DNA of 64,000 bases from [Actinomadura] parvosata subsp. kistnae. Its GTDB lineage: Bacteria; Actinomycetota; Actinomycetes; Streptosporangiales; Streptosporangiaceae. The stretch is from assembly GCF_900323885.1 (NCBI RefSeq), contig NZ_OOHJ01000012.1, positions 20,071 through 84,070 of the forward strand, given 5' to 3'. A program made the translations under genes and the position numbers. Of the stretch, positions 1 to 7,769 are shown in pieces (position 1 is the stretch's first letter; every line of letters begins with the position of its first letter). The notes beneath the pieces are model-generated. The model was not told the DNA's origin and made no database searches. It saw nothing but the letters and a program-made list of their open reading frames with translations.

Positions 1-72
1 TGGGCTTCAAGGCGCCGTCGACTCGGTGAACCGGCGGGGCGGGATCTGAGCAACATGACAAGGAGTTCGATC

Positions 73-672
73 ATGACCGTGAGCGCCAGCTTCTGTATGT
101 CCCTCGACGGGTTCGTGGCCCGTCCGGACAATAGCGTGGGCCCTTTGTTCGACTGGTATGACAACGGCGACGTCGAGGTGCCGATGGTCGGCTACCCGAT
201 CACGTTCCGGGTCGCCGCGGCCAGCGCGGGCTATCTGTGGGCGCAGATGGACTTCGCCCGAGACAGCGCGTTCGTCTGCGGCCGGCGGGTGTTCGACTAC
301 ACCGGCGGCTGGGGCGGCAATCCGCCCGGTGGCGGACGCGCGTTCGTGGTGACCCACCGCGAACCTCCAGCGGACTGGCCAGCGGAACGGCTGGCGCCCT
401 TCACCTTCGTCCACGATGGCGTCGCCAGCGCGATCAGCCAGGCCAAGGTCGCTGGAGACGGCAACGTCGGTGTCTCCGGCCCGAACATCGCCCAGCAGTG
501 CCTCAATCTCGGCCTGTTGGATGAGGTGCGGATCGATCTGGTCCCCGTATTCATCGGCGAGGGCATCCGCTACTTCGACAACATCCAGAACGAGAAGGCC
601 GAGCTTGAACGCGTCGAGGTCGTCGAGGGCGAAGGCGTGACGCACCTGCGTTACCGCGTGCACTACCGCTGA
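73..672 (+). CDS. RibD C-terminal-domain reductase (dihydrofolate-reductase-like)
   Basis: A 199-residue cytosolic protein of the RibD_C/dihydrofolate-reductase fold family, expected to bind NAD(P)H and reduce a small substrate that the sequence does not identify. It opens with [16 protein letters not shown], the usual first strand and loop of the family, and has the cofactor-loop stretch [13 protein letters not shown]. Near the end it carries [20 protein letters not shown] followed by [12 protein letters not shown], the typical closing half. Length fits the family. The start at 73 is chosen because AAGGAG at 60-65 lies seven bases upstream; the earlier in-frame ATG at 55 would overlap that site. 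It stands alone ahead of a deletion scar. Family call firm, substrate unknown. Confidence 0.85.
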   Translation: MTVSASFCMSLDGFVARPDNSVGPLFDWYDNGDVEVPMVGYPITFRVAAASAGYLWAQMDFARDSAFVCGRRVFDYTGGWGGNPPGGGRAFVVTHREPPADWPAERLAPFTFVHDGVASAISQAKVAGDGNVGVSGPNIAQQCLNLGLLDEVRIDLVPVFIGEGIRYFDNIQNEKAELERVEVVEGEGVTHLRYRVHYR

Positions 673-758
673 CCGCCCTGTTTCCGCGTCAATCGTCGGC
701 TTGGATCGCCAAGAACCCAAAACCGCCGACCAGCCGGGAGCGGCCGCGGTTCGTATTC

Positions 759-1010
759 ATGGAGAAACACCTCCAGTGGCAAGCACTGCTCACTCCGGAC
801 ATCCGCCGCCGCGGGGTCGCCCCGGACGACGATCACGACCTGCGCCCCGAGGCCATCGTCGCCGGCGCGCTCACCTGCCTTGACGTCGCCGGCGAGGCCT
901 GGACCCGCGGCAACGGCACCACACCGCTGGAAGACCTGGTCCTCGCGGCGGTCGCGGCGGTACGGGGAAGCGCAGCGGCCACCGAAGAGGGCGTGGCCGC
1001 CGCCCGCCTG
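759..1010 (+). pseudogene. C-terminal remnant of a TetR-family regulator
   Basis: The reading frame contains LLTPDIRRRGVAPDDD, HDLRPEAIVAGALTCL and PLEDLVLAAVAAVRG, which resemble the last helices of a TetR-type repressor (ligand-binding domain). No helix-turn-helix is found upstream, so the DNA-binding half is gone. The frame runs on without a stop into the transporter remnant at 1380-1877, forming an artificial 372-codon frame. Assignment rests on pattern recognition of the C-terminal helices only. Confidence 0.45.
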
Positions 1011-1379
1011 CGGAAGACCTCTGAGGGTAAGGCGGTACCTCCTGACCTGCGGGTCCACCTCAGCATGGCGAAAGCATGTCGAATCCGGCAACCAACTGAC
1101 ACGGAGACGCGGATTTCGTCGGCGAAACGCGGATCCTCCAGCTCACGTGCCGAGGTTTGGCTTCCGAGCGATTTCGATGATTGTCTGGGGAGGTCAAGCG
1201 AACTGTTTGCTCAGCCACTTGAAGGGCGGTCAGTCACGTCAGGCGGTAGCTCGATGACCTCGATCGTCAACGGGCCGGCCTGGCCGGAGGCGGTGAAGAC
1301 GTGTCGGCCCTGGCCCGTGCCGGAGGGGTGTGGGACATGCGAAGCGATGCCCTGGTGGCCTGATCCGTGTGGAGTGAAC

Positions 1380-1877
1380 AGGAGAGACGTCTTGCCGGTG
1401 CGGGTCATGGTGGTGCCCGGCGGGGAAGCCCGCCGGACACGCGGGGTGGCCGGGCGGCTGGTCGGCACCTTGACCGACCGGTTCACCGGCTGGCAGGTGT
1501 CGGCCGGGCTGGCGGCACTCACCGTCGTCGGCGTGCTCGTGGTCGCGGTCTTCGCCGGGCCGATCCCGATTGTCGTCGGCACGGCGTTGACCGTGTGCGG
1601 GTTCGCCGGCGCTCAAGCCGTACTGGTGAGCCTCGCGCCGGACCTGGTTGCCACGGGCGACCGCGACATCGCACAGGGCCTGCTCAACTTCATGAACATC
1701 GCGGGTGGCGGGATCGGTCCGGCCGCTGTCGCGGGTCTGTCCGGCATCGTACCGGTGCCGGTGGCCCTCGCCGTGCTCGCGGCACTCCCGTTGGCCGGAC
1801 TCGTTCTCAGCCTGACCTGGCGCCCTGTCGCCGGCCGTCGCCCCGAACCCGACGCCACGCGGGGGAGCCCGCGATGA
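1380..1877 (+). pseudogene. C-terminal remnant of an MFS transporter
   Basis: This stretch encodes three or four hydrophobic helices, including GLAALTVVGVLVVAVFAG, GPIPIVVGTALTVCGFAG and PVPVALAVLAALPLAGLVLS. Between them lies the loop QGLLNFMNIAGGGIGPAAVAG. This matches the last helices of a drug-efflux major facilitator protein. The first eight or so helices are absent. A TetR remnant directly upstream in the same frame suggests that an efflux gene and its local repressor were collapsed by a deletion. It is presumably not functional. Confidence 0.55.
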
Positions 1878-1929
1878 CGGCCTGCCTGCCTCTGATCCGA
1901 TAATGCGTTGACCAGTAAGGAGCCTTGCC

Positions 1930-3051
1930 ATGTCCGCCGAGCCGTTCGAGGTCAGCATCACCGAAGCCGAGATCGCGGACCTGCGTGAACGATTGCGACG
2001 GACACGGTGGCCCGAGCGCGAGCCGGTGGACGACTGGTCGCAGGGTTTGCCGCTGGCGTATGCGCAGGAGCTTTGCCGTAGCTGGGCCGAGGACTACGAC
2101 TTCGGGTTCGCCGCGCGGCTGAACGTCTTCCCGCAGTACCGCGACACGATCGACGGGCTGGGCATCCACTTCCTGCACGTCCGCTCGCCGGAGCCGGACG
2201 CGTTTCCGCTCGTGCTCACGCACGGGTGGCCGGGTTCGGTGCTCGAGTTCCTGGAGGTCCTCGGCCCGCTGACCGACCCGCGCGCGCACGGCGGTGACCC
2301 GGCGGACGCCTTCCACGTGGTCGCGCCGTCCTTGCCCGGGTACGGCTGGAGTGACAAGCCGTCGACGACCGGGTGGGGCATCACTCGCATCGCGCGCGCC
2401 TGGGACACGTTGATGGTCTCGCTGGGTTACGAACGGTACGGCGCGCAGGGCGGTGACTGGGGTTCGGCGGTGTCCGGGGCGCTGGGCGAGGTGGCGCCCG
2501 AGCGGGTCGCCGGCGTGCACGTGAATCTGGGATCCGTGGCGGCGGGCACGTTCGACGACCCGACGCCCGGGGAGCTGGCGAATCTTGAGGCCGAGAAGGA
2601 GATGCAGCGTACCGGCCGGGGGTACTCGGCGATCCAGGCGACGCGGCCGCAGACGCTCGGCTACGGCCTCACCGACTCCCCGGCGGGGCAGGCCGCCTGG
2701 ATCGCCGAGAAGTTCTGGGCGTGGACGGACAACGACGGCCATCCCGAGGACGCGTTGTCGCGGCAGACGATCCTCGACGAGATCTCGGTCTATTGGTTCA
2801 CCGCGTCGGCCACGTCGTCGGCGCGCCTGTACTGGGAGGGCTTGGCCAACTTCCAGGACAAGGTGACCGCGCCATCCGGGTTGTCGGTCTACCCGCGCGA
2901 CATAACCCGCCCGTCGAGGCGGGAGGCCGAGCTGCGGTTCACCGACCTGCGCTGGTTCGAGGAACTGCCGCATGGTGGCCACTTCGCCGCGCTGGAGCAG
3001 CCGGAGTCGCTGGTCGAGCAGGTGCGTGGGTTCTTCCGCCTGGTCCGCTGA
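1930..3051 (+). CDS. Epoxide hydrolase (EHN-type alpha/beta hydrolase)
   Basis: A 373-residue cytosolic epoxide hydrolase that would open epoxides to vicinal diols. The N-terminal EHN domain (about residues 1-110) starts FEVSITEAEIADLRERL. The alpha/beta-hydrolase core has the oxyanion motif HGWPGS at 98-103, the nucleophile elbow GGDWGS with Asp176, and the catalytic His near HGGHFAA (His351), followed by LEQPESL as usual in this family. Length is typical. AAGGAG at 1917-1922 stands seven bases before the ATG. A strong hairpin follows the stop, so it is probably monocistronic. Natural substrate unknown; detoxification or secondary metabolism is likely. Confidence 0.93.
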   Translation: MSAEPFEVSITEAEIADLRERLRRTRWPEREPVDDWSQGLPLAYAQELCRSWAEDYDFGFAARLNVFPQYRDTIDGLGIHFLHVRSPEPDAFPLVLTHGWPGSVLEFLEVLGPLTDPRAHGGDPADAFHVVAPSLPGYGWSDKPSTTGWGITRIARAWDTLMVSLGYERYGAQGGDWGSAVSGALGEVAPERVAGVHVNLGSVAAGTFDDPTPGELANLEAEKEMQRTGRGYSAIQATRPQTLGYGLTDSPAGQAAWIAEKFWAWTDNDGHPEDALSRQTILDEISVYWFTASATSSARLYWEGLANFQDKVTAPSGLSVYPRDITRPSRREAELRFTDLRWFEELPHGGHFAALEQPESLVEQVRGFFRLVR

Positions 3052-3059
3052 CTGTCCGT

Positions 3060-3094
3060 ACCATCCCCTGGGAAGCCCGCACCCAGGGGATGGT
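3060..3094 (+). terminator. Intrinsic-type terminator hairpin after the epoxide hydrolase
   Basis: A perfect 13-bp inverted repeat, ACCATCCCCTGGG at 3060-3072 and CCCAGGGGATGGT at 3082-3094, has a nine-base loop. It begins eight bases after the epoxide hydrolase stop. No T-run follows, as is common for actinobacterial terminators. Confidence 0.8.
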
Positions 3095-3154
3095 CCTGCC
3101 CGTCCCTCGGGTCACCGGCAAAACGACGGCCGCGCTCGGCGACCAGACGCTGGT

Positions 3155-3345
3155 GACGCGGAGACCCGCCTGCCCGTCGACGCCTGGGACAGCCGCGACG
3201 CCGAATCCACCGCCGCCTGGCTTCGCGCCCACCCGGGCATCGAGGTGGTCTGCCGCGACGGCTCGATGACCTACCGCAGTGCCATCACCACCGGCGCACC
3301 GCAGGCCGTCCAGGTCAGCGACCGCTTCCACCTCTGGCAGGTGCG
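3155..3345 (+). pseudogene. ISL3-family transposase fragment
   Basis: One frame reads WLRAHPGIEVVCRDGSMTY then GAPQAVQVSDRFHLW, the conserved stretch just after the first catalytic Asp in ISL3-family transposases. Only about 60 residues of a roughly 400-residue protein are present, and neither end of the element was recognised. It is a dead relic between the epoxide hydrolase terminator and the next gene cluster. Confidence 0.7.
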
Positions 3346-3577
3346 CCGTGAGGTGCTGATTGATCGAGTGGAGGTGAGAGATCGTGCGCCACGGGGCGCT
3401 GTGATCCGTGTGCGGGTGTGAGACCCGCACCGTGGCCCTGTCGCAGCGGGACGACAGAAGCAGGGGGCAGCCGGGCCCGGCGAGTCGGCCGGGTCCGGTG
3501 GAGAGCAGCCCCGACAACGACGGGACGCACCGGCACTGCCGGACGGTGCCCCTTGGCCATGGCGAGCCGGGCAGGGC

Positions 3578-4543
3578 CTATTCCGTGATGACGTTGTCGC
3601 GGGGGCCGGCGTAGACAGGGTTCCTGTCGAAGCGTTTGTCGGTGACGAGCAGGCGGATCAGGCCCGGCTCGCGCAAGGACTCCTCCGCCTCCCAGACGAT
3701 CCAGTCGTCGCCGACGGGCTTGGTCTGTGTGCGGAGCACGCCGAAGCCGCCCGGATTGTCCGGCGCCACCGCCATGATCAGGTACTCGACCTTCAGCCCG
3801 CGTCGCTTGATCTCGGGCAGGACTTCGCCGACGGTCTTCTCGTCCACGCGGAAGCCGGCCAGTGAGCGGCCCTTCGTGGTCGCCAGCCGGTAGTCGGACT
3901 TGACCGGCGGCTTGGGGTCGTGCGACTTGTCGGGCACGAGGACGCAAGGGGCGATCGGTCCGCTCCTCAGGATCGTGCTGGTGCTGTTGTCGCTGATCGT
4001 CCAGACGAACGTCTGGCCGGGCTTGAAGAGCTTGGTGTCGATCCGCATCTGCCAGCCCCGGCCGGGTTCCTCCCCGGGGATGTTCTCCGGAACGGAGTAC
4101 AGGCCGCGGGGAATGTCGCGTACCAGGGTGCCACGCGGTTCCTTGCACCACTGGCCCGGGGGCGCGTAGTCGACGATGGCCGGCACGTTGAGCTCCTTCA
4201 ACCGCTTCGCCAGCCCCTCCTTGTCGCGGAAGTCGCGGATCTGGACGTACACGACGCCGTCGGGTTCCTTGGTGACCGCGTAGGAGGGGGTGCCGCTGTC
4301 CTTCAGCAGCAGGCCCGGCCCCACCGCTATGCCCACGGCGAGCAGCCCAGCGCCCGCCAGCCCCAGGACCAGCCGCCGGGCGGGGCGCCGCTGGGGGTGT
4401 CCGATGGACGGGGCAGGCCGCTCGGCGGCGATCGCGGCCAGCAGCTTCCGCGCCCCCGCGTCATCGGCGTGCCCTCCCGGCTTGCCCGGTTCCACCCGGG
4501 CCAGGGCACGTGTGATCTCGTCGATGTCTCGGATCTTGTTCAT
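3578..4543 (-). CDS. Single-pass membrane protein coupled to an ECF sigma factor
   Basis: A 321-residue protein encoded directly after the ECF sigma gene with a TGATG stop/start overlap, so the two are almost certainly translationally coupled. The first 55 residues are a soluble, charged segment (MNKIRDIDEITRALARVEPG...). One transmembrane helix follows (LVLGLAGAGLLAVGIAVG, about residues 57-76), then a 240-residue exported region with few recognisable motifs. This layout (cytosolic N-segment, one helix, external sensor) matches the membrane partner that regulates many actinobacterial ECF sigma factors. The anti-sigma role is inferred from position and topology; no zinc anti-sigma motif is visible. 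Confidence 0.75.
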   Translation of the reverse strand: MNKIRDIDEITRALARVEPGKPGGHADDAGARKLLAAIAAERPAPSIGHPQRRPARRLVLGLAGAGLLAVGIAVGPGLLLKDSGTPSYAVTKEPDGVVYVQIRDFRDKEGLAKRLKELNVPAIVDYAPPGQWCKEPRGTLVRDIPRGLYSVPENIPGEEPGRGWQMRIDTKLFKPGQTFVWTISDNSTSTILRSGPIAPCVLVPDKSHDPKPPVKSDYRLATTKGRSLAGFRVDEKTVGEVLPEIKRRGLKVEYLIMAVAPDNPGGFGVLRTQTKPVGDDWIVWEAEESLREPGLIRLLVTDKRFDRNPVYAGPRDNVITE

Positions 4544-5088
4544 CACAGCTGTCCCTTCGCGGAGGCCAACCGGCTTGCCGAGGTGAAGTGCACATCCGCC
4601 TCGGCGAGCGCGCGGGCGAAGCGCCTGCGGGCGCGATGGAGCCTGATGCGTACGGCGTTGCGGGACATGCCCAGCACGGTGGCGATCTGCTGCCGGTCCA
4701 ATTCCTCCCAGGCGACCAGGGACAACAGCTCCCGATCGGTGTCCGGCAGGGCCCGGAAGATCTGCGCGATCGCCGTCAGCTCCACCCCGCTGTCGGGTGC
4801 GGCCTGGTAGAGGTCGGCCATCTCGGCGTCGAACTCCACGCTGAGGGCCTGGCGGCGTACCTCGACCCGGTAGTGGTTGGCCAGCACCTTGCGCGCCACA
4901 CCGTACAGCCACAGGAGGGCCTGCTCTCCCTCCGGCACCTCACCCATCCGCCGCCAGGCGATGGCGAAGGTTTCCGCCACGACGTCCGCCGCGTCCTGCG
5001 GCGAGTGGCAGCGGCGGGCCGCGTACGCCGTGATCCGGCCAAACGTTTCCCGGTACAGGGACTCGAACCCGACCGGCTCACTACCCAC
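4543..5088 (-). CDS. ECF-type RNA polymerase sigma factor
   Basis: A 181-residue sigma-70 family regulator that would redirect RNA polymerase to a small regulon. Region 2 is seen in FESLYRETFGRITAYAARR, DAADVVAETFAIAWRR and LLWLYGVARKVLANHYR. Region 4 is seen in LVAWEELDRQQIATVLGMS followed by NAVRIRLHRARRRF. The GTG at 5088 is the only in-frame start with no upstream ATG before a stop, and the site in front of it is weak. The downstream membrane gene overlaps its stop. GTGAAACA on the same strand at 5147-5154, about 60 bases upstream, recurs at the same distance before the related sigma gene at 61436 and may be a promoter element. Confidence 0.92.
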   Translation of the reverse strand: MGSEPVGFESLYRETFGRITAYAARRCHSPQDAADVVAETFAIAWRRMGEVPEGEQALLWLYGVARKVLANHYRVEVRRQALSVEFDAEMADLYQAAPDSGVELTAIAQIFRALPDTDRELLSLVAWEELDRQQIATVLGMSRNAVRIRLHRARRRFARALAEADVHFTSASRLASAKGQL

Positions 5089-5391
5089 GGGCCAGTCCCG
5101 CGTCCGGTCTCCTCGGCATCCCCATGGCCGCCTCCTTCATCACCCTTGTTTCACAGACATCCGTGCCTATGTAGGGAGACCGGCCATCATTTCGCGCCTG
5201 CGGGAGATATTTCGCGGCCATCTCGCCGCCGACAGTCTCTCAGTCCGGACGCAAGCGTCACACCGATGGCGTGCACCACTTCCTCCTCGGTCGGTCAGGG
5301 CACGCCGGGGCTCCGGCCCGACGCGGAGCGTGTGTGCGGGTCGGCGTGTATCCGTGCGCTGGTCAGGGGTTGGTGGCCCAAGTGCGTGGAG

Positions 5392-5956
5392 TCACGTGCA
5401 GGTGGGGGAGGGGGAGCCCAGCCGGCGGTGCGGGACGGCCGCGCAGGCCAGTGGCTTCTGGCTAGCGACGTCGACCTTGTCGAACGCGTTGGCCGAGTCG
5501 AACAGGTCCATCGGCGCCGACGCGAAGTGCACCAGCGGCACCCCGTGCGGGTGGAAGAATGCGCCGTCGGTGGGGAGGCAGGGCCCGCAGGCATCCGGCG
5601 GCAGGATGAACGATCGCCGCAGTTCCTCCGCCTCGATCGTGGCGGCGACGAGGTGCTCGAGCCGCGGCAGGCGCCAGGTGAACCACCAGCGCGCCTCGGG
5701 GTCGGCGGTGGGAACCCACGTGCCGTTCACGGTCTCCCAGCGCACCGCGGCGTGCTGGAGGCGCATGCAGCACCGCCCCGGACACATCTTGCCGGTCCAG
5801 ACAAGCGCGGGTGTCCGCCGCGTGGGCCAGATGGCTGGAGGCGAGCAGGAACGTCAAGTCGTGCGGGTGACGCCCGGCGGAGGCGTGCGCCCCGTGGCGC
5901 GGGGCGGCCAGGACAAGGGCGATGGCATCGCGACCCTCCCACCCCTCCAAGGTCAC
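5392..5956 (-). pseudogene. Frameshifted remnant of an M28-like peptidase
   Basis: Two overlapping frames join into a plausible C-terminal half. The first has RHPHDLTFLLASSHLAH. The second has the stretch AAVRWETVNGTWVPTAD, then EELRRSFILPPDAC and GVPLVHFASAPMDLFDSAN followed by AFDKVDVAS. Late hydrophobic strands with a HG-VPLVH motif and a DKVD tail are reminiscent of M28-type aminopeptidases. At least one frameshift near 5790 and no usable start mean it is not expressed intact. The family is a tentative reading; remnant status is clear. Confidence 0.4.
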
Positions 5957-6141
5957 CTGGCCGCCGTATGGCCATGCCCTTCGACGGCGGCTGCGTGACA
6001 GGCATTATGCTGGCGGCCGCACGTCTTATGACGTCTTGTATCCCCGCGATCGCCATGGTCTGCGGAACGTCAACGCCGGATTCCTGGGCCGGAGGATTGA
6101 GCGTGCCGCGTACGGCGTTCAGCGTTTCGCCCAGTCCGAGT

Positions 6142-6420
6142 TCATCCCTCGCTCTGGAGAAGCCGTGCGGTGAACGGGTTGTGCTCGATGGGCTCGTGGT
6201 CGCCGACCACGACCGTCCCGCCGATGTTGACGGTATGGTCGCCGACAACGCAGTTGGGTTCGAGGGAGAAGCTCATGCCCGGCGCGAGCGGCATCTCGGC
6301 TCCGATGGTGGGAACCTCGGTGATCAGCCCGTATGAGGCCGCTTCCGGCCGCGCCCGCATCCCGGCATCCCACCCGCAGACAGGACCGAACGGATTGAGG
6401 GCGTGGATCAGCGGGTGCAC
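6142..6420 (-). pseudogene. C-terminal fragment of an M24-family (Xaa-Pro) peptidase
   Basis: The frame contains TIGAEMPLAPGMSFSLEPNC and then VGDHTVNIGGTVVVGDHEPI with a final NPFTARLL. This matches the pita-bread-fold metallopeptidase (M24) ending: the PGM-F-LEP strand holds a metal-binding Glu and is followed by a beta-hairpin. The N-terminal three quarters are missing. The fragment overlaps the truncated serine hydrolase frame, so this spot is a junction between two decayed genes. Confidence 0.65.
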
Positions 6421-7625
6421 GTTCCATCCGCCCGCCTTGTCGGGGGCGCCCGCATCGCCTCCACGACCTCGCCGAAGGGGCGCGCTCGGACCGCCGGAGT
6501 GCTTCCGCATCGGCCTTGCTCACCCCTGGCTCCTCCTCGCAGGCCTCCTGCAACAAGAGGCAACGAGGATGTCCCGATCACCAGGCAGCGCCCAAGGGGC
6601 AGTTCGTGTTGATCATCTCGGGTTTCCAGCGGGCACCGGCAGGGCGCTGCCGGAGACGGCGCAGGCCACGGCCCAGACCCGAGCGCGTAGTTGCCCTGCG
6701 CGCCGCGGACCAGGTCGGCACCGGTGGAGTGGATCTGGGCGAACTCGGCGACGGTGTCCGGTTTGAGGAGCGGGGGACGGCCGTCGATGCCCCACACGGC
6801 CGCCGCGTACAGTCCGGCCAGGCCGCGTGCGCTGCCCACCCCGCCGGCCGAGGCCGGGCCGTTGGCGCGGACGGCGCGGGTGTTGGCGAAGGCGACCTGG
6901 TCCAGCGGCGGTGTGCTGTTGAGCCCGTAGCCGATGCCGAGGATGCTGTGCGGGCCCGGCAGGTTCGCCCAGAACGCGGCCTCCTGTTCCGGCGAGGCGG
7001 TCCACCACTGGATCGGCCGGAACCGGCGCTCCTCGGCTTCGGGCAGCCCCAGGTAGAGGTCCAGCCCGTATGGGACGCGGATGCGCTCGTCGTAGACCTG
7101 CTGCAGCGACCGGCCGGTCACCCGCCGGATCACTTCGTTCACCAGGGCAAACGTGACGAACCCGCCGTAGCCGTAGGCCGAACCGGGCCGCCAGTACGGC
7201 CGCTGCGCGGCCAGGCGGCGCGCGATCACGGCGTCGTCGGCCAGTTCGGCCGCCGACAGCCCGCCGTCGACGCCGATCACGCCGGAGCGGTGCGTGAGCA
7301 CGTCCCGCAGCGTGATCATGTCCTTGCCGGCGGCGGCGAACTCCGGCCAGTGCCGGGCCACCGGCTCGTCCAGGCCGAGCACGCCCTCCTGCACCAGCAG
7401 CGCCGTCACCAGCGTCGCGGCGCCCTTGGTGGAGGAGTAGACGCCGGTCAGCGTGTCACCGCCGGCCTCGTCCCCGGCCCACAGGTCGACCACCCGCCGG
7501 CCGTGCACGTAGGCGGTGAGCTGCGCGCCCGTCTGGCCGTCCTGCTCGGCCACCACCGCGGCGAACTCCTCGCGCACCGGCTCGAAGCCGTCCGCGACCC
7601 TTCCATGGACCTTCATCCTGCTCAT
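6408..7625 (-). CDS. Serine hydrolase / class C beta-lactamase-like protein, C-terminally truncated
   Basis: A serine hydrolase of the EstB/class C beta-lactamase superfamily. The nucleophile motif YSSTKGA (Ser-x-x-Lys) is near residue 70, and SAYGYGG supplies the second-motif tyrosine. GNYALGSG marks the approach to the last domain, but the usual closing H/K-x-G strand and helix are missing. From about 6650 the frame continues for roughly 80 residues of unrelated arginine- and glycine-rich sequence and ends inside an M24 peptidase relic. Start 7625 is preferred because AAGGG lies ten bases upstream. It is divergent from the ECF41 sigma gene across a 9-bp-arm inverted repeat. Activity is doubtful. 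Confidence 0.75.
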   Translation of the reverse strand: MSRMKVHGRVADGFEPVREEFAAVVAEQDGQTGAQLTAYVHGRRVVDLWAGDEAGGDTLTGVYSSTKGAATLVTALLVQEGVLGLDEPVARHWPEFAAAGKDMITLRDVLTHRSGVIGVDGGLSAAELADDAVIARRLAAQRPYWRPGSAYGYGGFVTFALVNEVIRRVTGRSLQQVYDERIRVPYGLDLYLGLPEAEERRFRPIQWWTASPEQEAAFWANLPGPHSILGIGYGLNSTPPLDQVAFANTRAVRANGPASAGGVGSARGLAGLYAAAVWGIDGRPPLLKPDTVAEFAQIHSTGADLVRGAQGNYALGSGPWPAPSPAAPCRCPLETRDDQHELPLGRCLVIGTSSLPLVAGGLRGGARGEQGRCGSTPAVRARPFGEVVEAMRAPPTRRADGTCTR

Positions 7626-7684
7626 CGTTCGGCAACCCTTCATCAGGTGAGTGTTGGTCGCCGGCATGACGGATGCTCCGCGGA

Positions 7685-7714
7685 AAGGTGACCGGGTGCG
7701 GATGCGGTCACCTT
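7685..7714. promoter_or_regulatory. Inverted repeat in the serine hydrolase / ECF41 divergent promoter region
   Basis: AAGGTGACC at 7685-7693 and GGTCACCTT at 7706-7714 form a perfect 9-bp inverted repeat with a 12-bp spacer. Each arm resembles a weak version of the ECF41 -35 element (TGTCACA), and CGCC or CGTC-like tetramers lie 15-16 bases further out on each side. It may be a pair of divergent ECF41-dependent promoters or a repressor operator; the sequence alone does not decide. Confidence 0.5.
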
Positions 7715-7769
7715 CCCTTGGTTTGATGCGCCGACGCTTCGACGTGACTGAGATGAGAGGAAGACGACC

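Noticed and set aside
4588..6336. 582-codon plus-strand frame over the sigma gene and its upstream region
   Set aside because: Complement of the sigma gene and of a peptidase relic; composition lacks any recognisable domain.
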